From NCBI GenBank assembly GCA_964601895.1, contig CAZROT010000004.1, positions 186,001 through 250,000 on the forward strand: a stretch of DNA of 64,000 nucleotides. Direction: 5' to 3'. The notes beneath the pieces were generated by a model. The model ran no database searches and was not told the origin of the DNA. It was given only the letters and a program-made list of their open reading frames with translations. The DNA comes from CAZROT01 sp964601895 (lineage in GTDB: Bacteria > Pseudomonadota > Gammaproteobacteria > Enterobacterales > Enterobacteriaceae). The position numbers and the translations under genes are program-made. Shown here in pieces: positions 18,679 through 27,124 of this stretch; within the stretch, counting starts at the first letter, position 1; every line of letters starts with the position of its first letter.

Positions 18679-20268
18679 TTAAGCTGCGACAGGCTTCAGT
18701 TTATCGGTGATAATTTTCAGCTGGCTTTCAGATAAATCATGATAGTTCCAGACAAACAAGCCGCCCAGTCCCAGCTCTATAATCTGGTCAAGAAAATAGT
18801 TCAGACTCCACGACGTCAACCCGGTTGCGGTGAGTGCCAGAATGATTTTTTCACCGCTCATGCCATAAGCAAGACTTTTTTCTATGGCAGGTTTGACGTT
18901 ACTTATAATATCAGCCTGCGGCCACATTTCATTACCATAACAGTAATGGATAAAGCGATCACAGCAGCCTGCATCCACCATGTCTCTGACACTTTTAGTC
19001 AGTTTTTCTCCACGCTCTGTATGCGGATGATTGTAAGACCAGCCGGCAATAAAGCCATAACTGACCTCTTTCCCGTGCTTTTTAAGCTCCTTCATGGCAC
19101 TGATGACATATTGCGTATTCATCTGACATTCATCATCAAAATCAACGCCATCCCAGTTATTTTTTACCGTCGCGTCAACAATTCTGTTTACATTCTGCTC
19201 TGATGCGGGCTGGGCGGTCGGTGAACAACCGCCTCCACCATAAGTCCATAATATTTTACCGCCATAACCGGCACATTCTGGCCTGACGGACGTTTCAGGA
19301 CTCCAGCCGGGTGCAGCTTCAGTGCCCGTTGTCATGCCAGCAAGATGAGTCACCATGCCATACATCATGGTACTAAAACTACTCAGTGGCTGCCGGGACA
19401 GCTGCTGACTCCAGCCGCCAAAAACGCGGGCAATCTGCGGTACTTCTTTCTTTACAGGCGATGTACTTTCTTTAACAGCGATACTTTCTTTAACAGTGGT
19501 TTTTTTATCGATGTATTTTTCTACCAGTGCAGCCAGTATTGCTGCGGTTTCTACATCCAGCACACCATCATAGTTACTCTGACGAAAATGCAGCTGAAAC
19601 GCACGTACCAGCCCTTTAAATCCGGAAGTCGTTGCTGCCTTACTGGTGTCATAGCCATATTTTTTAAACAGCGTTACCATGTCATCCTGTGACGGTATTG
19701 CCTGTTCATATCTGGCTACATAGTTATTCTTTGTTGCTTCATCATACCAGGCGCCAACGCCGGCCTGGTACAGTTCAAACCAGGGAAATGCCGCACCAGG
19801 GTCACTCTTACGACCCGGTGCAATATCAGAATGTGCAACCACGTTCACCGGAGAAATGTCGGGATAGCGCTGCAGAATATTCAATGCCAGTTCAGTCACT
19901 GCTTTAATCTGGCTGTCATTAAAGGGAGGGAAAGTAAACACACCATTCACATCTTTAGCTTCATTAACAATCTCAATGCCAATAGAGTTATCGTTCAGAT
20001 TGGTGCGGTTTCCCCATGCACTTTCGCCTGCATGCCACGCGCGGCTGTTTTCATCAATTAAATTAAACACCCGCAGCTCTTTAAAACCGGCTTTTATAAA
20101 GCTCGGATCACTGGGATCGGGAACAAGGTAATGTGCACTGACAGAAGGGCCGGTTAGCGCATTGATGGAAGCGGAAAAATTTACTGCGGTATAATGCATG
20201 ACGAGAAAACGAATTCTGCTGTTAAAACCCTTTACTGACCGGTAAGAATTATAATCAATTTTTATCAT
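18679..20268 (-). CDS. N-acetylmuramoyl-L-alanine amidase fused to a GH18 glycosidase domain
   Basis: A 529-residue protein with three parts. Residues 15-165 are an Amidase_2 (AmiD-type) zinc domain: H25 (FLVMHYTAVN), the WHAGESAWG block, H146 and D156 (VVAHSDIAPGRKSDPG). Residues about 185-265 resemble a peptidoglycan-binding domain (LFKKYGYD...VRAFQLHFRQSNYDGVLDVETAAIL). After a repetitive VKES linker, residues 285-529 form a GH18-type barrel with DGVDFDDE at 373-380, the DxxDxDxE signature whose last Glu (E380) is the acid/base. This layout would cut both the peptide-sugar amide bond and a GlcNAc-containing glycan bond. No signal peptide is visible, so release by lysis or a dedicated secretion route is needed. 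The fusion is unusual. It ends convergent to paralogue 3 and the lprI remnant. Confidence 0.85.
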   Translation of the reverse strand: MIKIDYNSYRSVKGFNSRIRFLVMHYTAVNFSASINALTGPSVSAHYLVPDPSDPSFIKAGFKELRVFNLIDENSRAWHAGESAWGNRTNLNDNSIGIEIVNEAKDVNGVFTFPPFNDSQIKAVTELALNILQRYPDISPVNVVAHSDIAPGRKSDPGAAFPWFELYQAGVGAWYDEATKNNYVARYEQAIPSQDDMVTLFKKYGYDTSKAATTSGFKGLVRAFQLHFRQSNYDGVLDVETAAILAALVEKYIDKKTTVKESIAVKESTSPVKKEVPQIARVFGGWSQQLSRQPLSSFSTMMYGMVTHLAGMTTGTEAAPGWSPETSVRPECAGYGGKILWTYGGGGCSPTAQPASEQNVNRIVDATVKNNWDGVDFDDECQMNTQYVISAMKELKKHGKEVSYGFIAGWSYNHPHTERGEKLTKSVRDMVDAGCCDRFIHYCYGNEMWPQADIISNVKPAIEKSLAYGMSGEKIILALTATGLTSWSLNYFLDQIIELGLGGLFVWNYHDLSESQLKIITDKLKPVAA

Positions 20269-20424
20269 TAGGTATTTTCCTTAATATACTGTCAGTAGCG
20301 CGGACGTGAGCTGTCACACCACGCATTCTGTACGCCGGGCGTGAACATAACACGCGGGATGCCGGTAAATCATACTGTTTTTTCCTGTCAGTGAGTAGCG
20401 GCCACCTTCACAGAAAGCTCAATG

Positions 20425-21918
20425 TTATTCAATAACCTGCATACCTGCCAGCGGATGGCCGACAGCATAATCGGCATGGCCATCCGGTCGAATCAACAAT
20501 GCAGACACCCCCGTCAGCGCGGGTAGCAGTGCCAGGTTCACGCGGGCATCCAGCGTATTACACCACCGCTCATCATTATTGCCCGATAATGATGCGGCCG
20601 TATCAGTCAGTCTCAGCAATAACCAGTTTCCCTGATGCAAATGATGATACAGGGAGGTTTCTGCTCCTTTAAGGGAACGCAGTGGCCAGTCAGGTACTCT
20701 GCGCCCCGTCCAGTCTGGCAGGATAGCCCATCCTGAAGGTGGCACAGTTAACATGACGGGATAACGGACATCAAAAGCAGCAACTGCACCGGCAAGCTTT
20801 TTGTTAAATTCAGGGATGCGTAACCACTCATTCATCAATGCACGTAAGGCCAGTGTGGCTGTATCACGCGCAATTATCAGTGCTTTTTGTGCCTCGGTAT
20901 TCTGATTGAGCGCATAGCCAATCGGATAACGCTCGGCATGATAACTGTCCAGTAGCGTGGGAGATGTATAGCCGTTGATAACGCCTGCCAGCTTCCAGCC
21001 AAGGTTCATGGCATCCTGCATTCCCACATTCATACCCTGACCACCGGCAGGAAAGTGAATATGGGCAGCATCACCGGCAAGGAAAATACGCCCTCTGTGA
21101 TAGCACTCGGCCAGCGCCGTTTCATCATCAAAACGCGACAGCCAGACAGGAGAGTGCATGCCAAAATTCTGGCCCGTAATGTAACAGACCGCCTCTTTCA
21201 GCTCATCAAAGCTGGCAGGCTGGTGCTGAGGACGATACAAATTTCTGAAATCTATCAGTACTACACGATAACAGCCACTTCCTTGCGCCACCAGCATCAC
21301 GCAACCTGCTTGATTATAGATAGTCGCGAAACCAGACTCAGGCGGCCTGTCGAGGGACACATCGCCCTGCATCATCGTCATACTGGCTCCATGGCCCGTA
21401 AAAGCAATACCGGCGTCATGCCGTACCCGGCTGCGCGCACCATCAGCACCCACGAGATACTGACCGGTCAGAGTAAATGGCTGCCCATCCTGCGTGCCCT
21501 GTACCGATACACCGAGATTATCCTGCCTGACTGATGCCACTGTTGCCCGACGCTGAATATCAACACCCAGTTCCCCGGCCCATTCTTCCAGCAATTGTTC
21601 TGTCAGACTTTGTGGAATAAACAGGGAAAAAGCCGTGGTAGAATCACAAACGGAAAAATCCAGCCGGGTATCCAGAACAGCAAAATGTCCTGTTGACAGC
21701 GGCAAACCACGCGAAATAAAGCGCGGGGCCATGCCGCGCAAATGCAATATTTCTAGCGTACGCCCGTGCATGCTAAGGGCACGTGACTGAGTAACACGTA
21801 CAGCCCGGCGTTCCAGCAGCGTAACATTCACGCCACCCAGCTTCAGTTCGCACGCCAGCATCAACCCTACCGGACCACCACCCACCACAATAACATCCAC
21901 ATCTTTCTGCATTTTCAT
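20425..21918 (-). CDS. FAD-dependent aromatic-ring monooxygenase (PheA/TfdB type)
   Basis: A flavoprotein hydroxylase of about 497 residues. It has the FAD-binding GGGPVG motif after VDVIVV at the N-terminus, the LVGADGARSRVR (DG) motif around residue 160, and the GDAAH motif (IFLAGDAAHIHFPAGGQGMNVGMQDAMNLGWKL) near residue 285. The C-terminal thioredoxin-like extension is typical of the phenol hydroxylase and rifampicin/tetracycline monooxygenase group. It uses NAD(P)H and O2 to hydroxylate an aromatic substrate that I cannot identify. ATG 21918 is preceded by TAGG. The gene is divergent from a TetR regulator, with a perfect palindrome between them, so it is probably repressed by that protein and induced by its substrate. 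Drug inactivation is possible but unproven. Confidence 0.88.
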   Translation of the reverse strand: MKMQKDVDVIVVGGGPVGLMLACELKLGGVNVTLLERRAVRVTQSRALSMHGRTLEILHLRGMAPRFISRGLPLSTGHFAVLDTRLDFSVCDSTTAFSLFIPQSLTEQLLEEWAGELGVDIQRRATVASVRQDNLGVSVQGTQDGQPFTLTGQYLVGADGARSRVRHDAGIAFTGHGASMTMMQGDVSLDRPPESGFATIYNQAGCVMLVAQGSGCYRVVLIDFRNLYRPQHQPASFDELKEAVCYITGQNFGMHSPVWLSRFDDETALAECYHRGRIFLAGDAAHIHFPAGGQGMNVGMQDAMNLGWKLAGVINGYTSPTLLDSYHAERYPIGYALNQNTEAQKALIIARDTATLALRALMNEWLRIPEFNKKLAGAVAAFDVRYPVMLTVPPSGWAILPDWTGRRVPDWPLRSLKGAETSLYHHLHQGNWLLLRLTDTAASLSGNNDERWCNTLDARVNLALLPALTGVSALLIRPDGHADYAVGHPLAGMQVIE

Positions 21919-21924
21919 CACAAC

Positions 21925-21937
21925 CTAACAGTGTTAG
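21925..21937. promoter_or_regulatory. Palindromic TetR operator between the divergent monooxygenase and regulator genes
   Basis: CTAACAGTGTTAG is a perfect 13-base odd palindrome lying a few bases upstream of the monooxygenase start and 58 bases before the regulator start. Placement and symmetry fit a TetR-dimer site controlling both genes. Confidence 0.7.
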
Positions 21938-21995
21938 TTTATGAAATAAATGTTAAGATTATCGATAAAATTTGTCAATTGGATCCCACCTGTCA

Positions 21996-22640
21996 ATGAA
22001 AATTCAACGTGCAACCATCATCGCGATGGCACTCGATTTACTCGACAGAGAAGGTATAGAAGCACTCAGCCTGCGCCGCCTAGCAGCAGCACTGAATGTT
22101 CAGGCGCCTTCGCTATACTGGCATTTTGCCAGCAAACAGGCGCTTATCGATGCCATGGCCGATGCGCTGATGAATAACGTAGCGCTGTCAGTACCAGAAA
22201 CGACCTGCTGGCAGCAGAGCTGGGTACTGACAGCACAGGAAATCCGCAACGCACTGAAATCCAGGCAGGATGGAGCGCGTATTTTCGCAGGCACCTGGGT
22301 ACCTACTGAAAATCTGTTGCGCGTAGCAGAAACACTGGCGGCGCCACTGCACGCTACCGGTACGTCGATACACACCGCCACATGGGGTACCTTTACGCTG
22401 CTGCATTACATCCTGGGTTTTGTTATTGAAGAACAATCATGGCAGCAGCAATTCGGTGCCCATAACAATCAACTCAGTGACAAAAAAACCGCATTCGCTA
22501 CTCTGGCAGCATCCCGCTTTCCTGTTATGTTTCTGGGCATGAGCGCTATTTTTGCTGACGACTATGATGTGCGCTTTCAGTCAGGTCTTGAAATAGTGAT
22601 TGCAGGCATCAAAGCAAAGCTTGAGACTGAGCATCAGTGA
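21996..22640 (+). CDS. TetR-family regulator with TetR_C-type ligand domain
   Basis: A 214-residue repressor. The N-terminal helix-turn-helix reads AMALDLLDREGIEALSLRRLAAALNVQAPSLYWHFASKQALIDAMADAL, which is the TetR consensus and closest to the subgroup of the tetracycline repressor itself (LAAALNVQAPSLYWHF). The rest fits the TetR C-terminal ligand pocket. ATG 21996 is chosen over a TTG at 21972 because it begins at the conserved domain, though its ribosome binding site is weak. It is divergent from the monooxygenase gene, and the palindrome at 21925-21937 is the likely operator. The inducer is unknown and may be the substrate of that enzyme. Confidence 0.88.
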   Translation: MKIQRATIIAMALDLLDREGIEALSLRRLAAALNVQAPSLYWHFASKQALIDAMADALMNNVALSVPETTCWQQSWVLTAQEIRNALKSRQDGARIFAGTWVPTENLLRVAETLAAPLHATGTSIHTATWGTFTLLHYILGFVIEEQSWQQQFGAHNNQLSDKKTAFATLAASRFPVMFLGMSAIFADDYDVRFQSGLEIVIAGIKAKLETEHQ

Positions 22641-22726
22641 CAGACCAAATCTGGCCTGATGCCAGATGAAAATGGCTGTCATGTTCACAACCGCATTGCT
22701 ATCTGCATACTGGCAGGAAAACACAG

Positions 22727-23374
22727 ATGATAAACGGAGATTTTTTCACTGATGAATACCGAAGCAACGACGCTATCGGCGCTTGTGCCTGTGTATTACG
22801 CGGCTTTGCATTACCTTACACAAAAGGACTGCTCTCTACCCTGACGCAGGTGGAACAACAGGCACCGTTTCGGCACATGGTAACAAAAGGCGGTTTTACC
22901 ATGTCAGTTGCACTCACTAACTGCGGCACTCTCGGCTGGGTGAGCGACCGGCGAGGATACCGTTACAGCAGTATTGATCCAGTGAGCAACCTGCCATGGC
23001 CTGCCATGCCAGCAACATTTACCCGACTGGCACAGGAGGCAGCAAAGGCGGCAGGTTTTTTACATTTTGCGCCTGATGCCTGCCTGATAAATCGCTACCT
23101 GCCTGGCTCACGTCTGTCATTACATCAGGATAAAAATGAACGCGACTTTACTGAGCCTGTGGTTTCAGTATCCCTTGGTATGACAGCTATTTTTTTATTT
23201 GGCGGACATGCGCGTACTGACAGCGCTGCCAGGATCCCACTGCATCATGGTGATGTCGTGGTATGGGGCGGTGAAGCGAGGCTGCGTTATCATGGTGTGA
23301 TGCCACTCAAGGAGCATCCCCATCCCCTGCTCGGTAACCAGCGTATCAATTTCACTTTTCGCAAGGCAGGATGA
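22727..23374 (+). CDS. alkB: Alkylated DNA repair dioxygenase AlkB
   Basis: An Fe(II)/2-oxoglutarate dioxygenase that removes methyl groups from N1-methyladenine and N3-methylcytosine. The 215-residue length equals that of E. coli AlkB. The iron ligands are H133 and D135 (SLHQDKNE) and H189 (RYHGVMP), and the 2-oxoglutarate motif is R206-x-N-x-T-F-R212 (RINFTFR) at the end. The N-terminal nucleotide-recognition lid (FTMSVALTNCGTLGWVSDRRGYRYSSIDP) is intact. In E. coli alkB lies downstream of ada in one operon. Here it lies upstream of ada with 193 bases between, and the Ada box is beyond it, so alkB is not obviously under the same promoter. Confidence 0.95.
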   Translation: MINGDFFTDEYRSNDAIGACACVLRGFALPYTKGLLSTLTQVEQQAPFRHMVTKGGFTMSVALTNCGTLGWVSDRRGYRYSSIDPVSNLPWPAMPATFTRLAQEAAKAAGFLHFAPDACLINRYLPGSRLSLHQDKNERDFTEPVVSVSLGMTAIFLFGGHARTDSAARIPLHHGDVVVWGGEARLRYHGVMPLKEHPHPLLGNQRINFTFRKAG

Positions 23375-23484
23375 ACCGTGCTCACTGAAACGACAGCACA
23401 CACGCGGTGTCAGGGTCAAATCTACCCTGTCAGCATTTGAGGATGCTACCCCCCCGCTTTCTTATATACTCAACTTAAATTATA

Positions 23485-23499
23485 AATTTGAGCGCAAGA
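23485..23499 (+). promoter_or_regulatory. Probable Ada box upstream of ada
   Basis: AATTTGAGCGCAAGA closely resembles the AATTAAAGCGCAAGA region of the E. coli ada promoter as I remember it (13 of 15 positions). CTATCCTT follows about 35 bases later, as it also does in E. coli near the start site. The comparison is from memory. Confidence 0.55.
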
Positions 23500-23567
23500 A
23501 CCGGGTTGTCCGATGCCCTGTCTATCCTTTATCCTGAGTACATCATCACAACTATTGTGCAATCACC

Positions 23568-24704
23568 ATGAAACCTCTTCCTGAAACCACAGTGTGCTGG
23601 GCCAGTGACGACCAGCGGTGGGAAGCTGTGCAGGCCCGCTGTTGCGCTGCCGATGCTCATTTTGTTTATGCCGTACGTACCACGGGGGTGTGGTGCAGAC
23701 CCAGTGCCGCTACGCGTCTTCCCAAAAGAAAAAATGTCGAATTCTTTGATACTGCACTGCAGGCTGAAAAAGCGGGTTATCGTGCCAGTCAACGTAAAAC
23801 AGGCGATAAGACAGCAATGGCTACACAGCGGGCTATGCTGGTGACAAAAGCCTGCCAGCAGATTAGTGCTGCTGAATGCCTCCCGGAACTGAGCAGTCTG
23901 GCCACCGCAGCGGGCATGAGCCCCTGTTATTTTCATCGTCTGTTCAAGGCTGAGACCGGCCTTACACCTAAAGCCTGGGGACAGGCCCTGCGGGCACAGC
24001 GCTTGCGGGCAACGCTCAATTCCCCAGAAAGCACGGTGACTCAGGCTATCTATGATGCCGGATTCAATTCCACCAGCAGCTTTTACGCAGTATCACACAA
24101 CCTTCTGGGTATGCGGGCACGGGACTATCGCGACGGTGGTGTCAATGCACAGATTCGTTTTGCCGTCGGTGAGTGCTCACTGGGCGCAATCCTGGTTGCA
24201 CAGAGCCAGTATGGCATTTGTGCCATTATGCTGGGGGACTGCCCTGATGTCCTGGTACGCAATTTACAGGATAAATTTCCCCACGCGCAGTTAACTGGAG
24301 GCGATACGCAGTTTGATACTCTGGTCGCTCACGTTGTCGGATTTATTGAAACCCCCTCAATTGGCCTGGATCTGCCACTGGATATGCGTGGCACTGCTTT
24401 TCAGGAGCGGGTCTGGCAGGCATTGCGCACTATACCTGCGGGTACAACAGTAAGTTATACCCAGATTGCCGAACACATTGGCGTACCAAAGGCGGTACGC
24501 GCTGTGGCACGTGCCTGCGCTACAAATGCCATTGCAGTAGCAATTCCCTGCCATCGTGTGGTATGCCGTAACGGTGATATTTCCGGCTACCGCTGGGGGG
24601 TCGAACGCAAACGTGCGCTGTTACTGCGCGAAGCAGCGCTTAAGGATCCTGCTCATATCCGCGCTGAAATACAGGCTCCTCCCCCGGACGGTAATGAACA
24701 ATAA
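23568..24704 (+). CDS. ada: Ada: methylated-DNA-protein cysteine methyltransferase and regulator, with a degraded zinc site
   Basis: A 378-residue Ada. E. coli Ada uses an N-terminal zinc site (C38, C42, C69, C72) to take methyl from phosphotriesters and so become an activator, an AraC domain, and a C-terminal O6-methylguanine transferase. Here C43 (TTGVWCRPS) matches C38, but the other three are replaced: A47, S74 and K77 (the FRPCKRC block reads YRASQRK). The AraC domain is intact (MSPCYFHRLFKAETGLTPKAW). The C-terminal active site PCHRV with C328 is intact, with GTAFQERVWQALRTIPAG before it. O6-methylguanine repair should work, but zinc binding, phosphotriester repair and methylation-triggered activation should not. 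An Ada-box-like site still lies upstream. The frame is undamaged, so this looks like substitution rather than gross decay. Confidence 0.93.
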   Translation: MKPLPETTVCWASDDQRWEAVQARCCAADAHFVYAVRTTGVWCRPSAATRLPKRKNVEFFDTALQAEKAGYRASQRKTGDKTAMATQRAMLVTKACQQISAAECLPELSSLATAAGMSPCYFHRLFKAETGLTPKAWGQALRAQRLRATLNSPESTVTQAIYDAGFNSTSSFYAVSHNLLGMRARDYRDGGVNAQIRFAVGECSLGAILVAQSQYGICAIMLGDCPDVLVRNLQDKFPHAQLTGGDTQFDTLVAHVVGFIETPSIGLDLPLDMRGTAFQERVWQALRTIPAGTTVSYTQIAEHIGVPKAVRAVARACATNAIAVAIPCHRVVCRNGDISGYRWGVERKRALLLREAALKDPAHIRAEIQAPPPDGNEQ

Positions 24705-24827
24705 AAATGGCAATTACTAGTGAGCAAAGGTTGTAAACAAGATTAATTACAGATTATAAAATGACTCATTAACAGGTCTTTTTATGGTATAATCAGGCTG
24801 GTTAATCAGCTCATATCGGATAAATTG

Positions 24828-25078
24828 ATGCCTGATAACATCCATAGCGACACCACCGCCAGTGTCAGTGAACTTAAAAAAATCCCATGGCCGCCGTCAG
24901 CGCCGGTAATGGCTATCCGGTAGCTAACCTGAATCGCAACCAGCCTGCTTTTTACTGCATTCCGGCAAAACTGTACGAGCAGATGTTAGCATTGATTGAC
25001 TATCAGAAACTGGCAAATCTGGTTAAGCAGCGTTCAAAACAGGCATTACACGACGTAGACCTGGATAGCTATCTATGA
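24828..25078 (+). pseudogene. stbD: StbD-type antitoxin (Phd/YefM superfamily), frameshifted
   Basis: The frame from ATG 24828 reads MPDNIHSDTTASVSELKK and then stops. A second frame from 24887 continues MAAVSAGNGYPVANLNRNQ and PAFYCIPAKLYEQM. Together they match StbD antitoxins, in which SVSELKKNPMAAV runs through the break. The two frames are offset by one base, consistent with loss of a C in the run before 24887. It overlaps the broken stbE toxin, as expected for a toxin-antitoxin operon. The TATAAT at 24788-24793 may belong to its promoter. Confidence 0.82.
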
Positions 25079-25362
25079 GCTAAAGGTAAAATTCAGGACT
25101 GATGCGCTTAAGGAGTGGGATAATCTTGATAAGTCAATACAACAGCAGTTTGCAAAGAAATTAAAAAAATGCACTGAAAATCCACATATCCCTTCAGCAA
25201 AACTGAGAGGAATGACGGGCTGCTACAAAATCAAACTACAATAATCAGGCTTCAGGCGGGTATATTCAGATAATCAACGCCGAACTGATCATTGCCGTAG
25301 TTGCTGCTGATAAGCGTGAGCATAGTAAGGTTTATACTCTGGCGAGCAAACGGCTCAGATAA
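25074..25362 (+). pseudogene. stbE: StbE/RelE-type toxin, inactivated by several lesions
   Basis: The frame ELKVKFRTDALKEWDNLD, SIQQQFAKKLKK, AKLRGMTGCYKIKL matches RelE/StbE mRNA interferases. Three lesions are visible. The expected ATG overlapping the antitoxin stop is missing. An in-frame TAA lies at 25242-25244, after YKIKLQ. A frameshift near 25264 moves the rest (INAELIIAVVAADKREHSKVYTLASKRLR) to the next frame. The toxin is dead, so loss of the antitoxin next to it is tolerable. Confidence 0.82.
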
Positions 25363-25452
25363 AAAGCACTATCAGGAAGACAGCAGCACGACAAACATCC
25401 TCGATTCTCCATGACTAAAAAACATCAATACACAATAAGGATTATTTTCATC

Positions 25453-26223
25453 ATGAAAATTAGCATTAAGCAGGTTATTTTTACCTGTATAGGGATTTTT
25501 ACTTCGATAATGAGCTGTACAGCTAACGCTGAAATAAATAGTAAACCTGAAGCAGGCATAGCGTGGAAAAATTCCAGAATAATGGTAGTAGTAACAACAG
25601 ATAGCTGGCAGGCAACGCAGGGAACATTACGGCTCTTCAATAAACAATCAGAAACTGCTGAATGGGTGGCAGCTAATGATTCAATTAAGGTGGTTGTCGG
25701 GAAAAATGGACTGGGCTGGGGACAGGGAATGCATACTGGAACTGACCAGCTAACACCACGTAAACAGGAAGGGGATGGCCGCGCGCCTGCTGGTGTATTT
25801 AAGTTATCTGGTGAATTTGGTTATGCGTCGACTCCGCTTTCTAAGTTACCTTACCTGCAGGCAACTACCGACATGAAATGTGTCGACGACGGGGCTTCTG
25901 CTTTCTATAACCTCATTGTCAATCAAGCGTCAGTAAGACCTGACTGGAAAAGTGCTGAAGATATGCACAGGAAAGATGACCTGTATAAACATGGCATCAT
26001 TGTAGATAGCAACCCGCAGCAATCAACTGTCGCTGGCTCCTGTATTTTTTTACATATCTGGAAAAATCAATCTCATCCAACAGCAGGTTGTACGGCAATG
26101 ACATCAGATGACATTAAGTGGTTGCTCGCACAGCTGAATTCAGAACTTAATCCCGTTCTGGTACAGCTTCCAGCCTCCGAATATCGTGTACGCCAGACAG
26201 CATGGCAATTACCTTTAATTTAG
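25453..26223 (+). CDS. Exported L,D-transpeptidase-like (YkuD-type) protein
   Basis: A 256-residue protein from ATG 25453, chosen because AAGGA lies 11 bases upstream and the product then begins with a clean signal peptide (MKISIKQVIFTCIGIFTSIMSCTANA, cleavage near residue 26). An ATG at 25411 is open but lacks a ribosome binding site. The catalytic signature is SCIFLHIWKNQSHPTAGCTAM, with the His and Cys in the HxxxxxxxxxGC arrangement of YkuD/YafK-type domains. RAPAGVFKL earlier fits the same fold. Such proteins act in the periplasm on peptidoglycan stem peptides, either cross-linking or trimming. It is convergent with a VanX-type dipeptidase that acts on the same class of substrate. The exact reaction is not predictable. 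Confidence 0.83.
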   Translation: MKISIKQVIFTCIGIFTSIMSCTANAEINSKPEAGIAWKNSRIMVVVTTDSWQATQGTLRLFNKQSETAEWVAANDSIKVVVGKNGLGWGQGMHTGTDQLTPRKQEGDGRAPAGVFKLSGEFGYASTPLSKLPYLQATTDMKCVDDGASAFYNLIVNQASVRPDWKSAEDMHRKDDLYKHGIIVDSNPQQSTVAGSCIFLHIWKNQSHPTAGCTAMTSDDIKWLLAQLNSELNPVLVQLPASEYRVRQTAWQLPLI

Positions 26224-26288
26224 TTACTCCACAGAACGCGCTGTTAACCCATTAATAGCGCCATCTTACCGACCTGCTGGCACGGAAT

Positions 26289-26307
26289 CTGGCCTCGAAA
26301 AGGCCAG
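26289..26307 (+). terminator. Hairpin between the convergent transpeptidase-like and VanX-type genes
   Basis: CTGGCCT and AGGCCAG with a five-base loop, followed by TGTTT on the plus strand. It lies in the 97-base gap between two convergent genes. The T-run is short, so termination strength is uncertain. Confidence 0.5.
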
Positions 26308-26320
26308 TGTTTAATGCCAG

Positions 26321-27082
26321 TCAGTCTTTAATGGGAAAATCAAAATACGTTGTCGGGTAAGGTTCATGAGTCAGCGTAAAATGCCACCACTCTGTATCCA
26401 GCGGTTTGAAACCGGCATGCATCATCAAAGTCCGTAATAATAGCCTGTTGGCTTTGGATTGCGCTGATATATTTTGATAACGAGGATGTGAGACCGGACT
26501 AAAACAGTCATATCCCGTAGCCATATCCAGGCTGTTATCAGGAAATCTTTGTGACTGCGACGCAGTACAGTCAACCTGTTTCATCTGTTTATCGTAACCG
26601 GGAATTTTACTGTTAACGGGAACAATAGTTACATCAAGGGTACTGCCACGACTATGTCCGGATCGGTAATCAATGTAGCCTTCACTGAAAAGTCTGCTTT
26701 TGTCGACTAATGGATAGAATTCAGTACGCATGCTGGTATTATTGATTTCAGTGGCCCAACTGGCGAAATCATTTACCGCTGTTTGCGGCCGATAACAGTC
26801 ATAGACCTTTAATGTCAGTCCCATCGGCAACAGCCGCTCAGATACTAACTTCAAAGCCTGCGCTGCCTGACTGGTCAGGAGGCATACCGGCGCCAGATAG
26901 CCATTGATTTTTCTCCCAACAAAATTATGTTCGGAAAAATAACGCATATCTGTTTGTATTTCCGGAATAACTTTTTTCACATCAACAAAATTATCGGGCC
27001 GCTGTTTTTCTATAGTGAAATTATTGGCATTAGCCCGAGTGATTAGCGGCACCATCAGTAATAATGTATAAAATAATTTCAT
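26321..27082 (-). CDS. D-alanyl-D-alanine dipeptidase (VanX/DdpX family, M15D)
   Basis: A 253-residue zinc dipeptidase with a signal peptide (MKLFYTLLLMVPLITRANA). The M15D hallmarks are present: YDCYRPQTAV with the catalytic Arg, SGHSRGSTLDVT (SxHxxGxxxD, giving the zinc His and Asp), and EWWHFT near the end (catalytic Glu and third zinc His). It should hydrolyse D-Ala-D-Ala or related dipeptides in the periplasm. In E. coli DdpX this salvages D-Ala, and in VanX it supports glycopeptide resistance; no vanA/vanH-like genes are here, so salvage is more likely. It lies 42 bases downstream of mnmE on the same strand and may be read from that transcript. Confidence 0.88.
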   Translation of the reverse strand: MKLFYTLLLMVPLITRANANNFTIEKQRPDNFVDVKKVIPEIQTDMRYFSEHNFVGRKINGYLAPVCLLTSQAAQALKLVSERLLPMGLTLKVYDCYRPQTAVNDFASWATEINNTSMRTEFYPLVDKSRLFSEGYIDYRSGHSRGSTLDVTIVPVNSKIPGYDKQMKQVDCTASQSQRFPDNSLDMATGYDCFSPVSHPRYQNISAQSKANRLLLRTLMMHAGFKPLDTEWWHFTLTHEPYPTTYFDFPIKD

Positions 27083-27124
27083 CGCTATGCTGCTTACGTG
27101 ATGGAGTGATTCATCAGGACTTGA

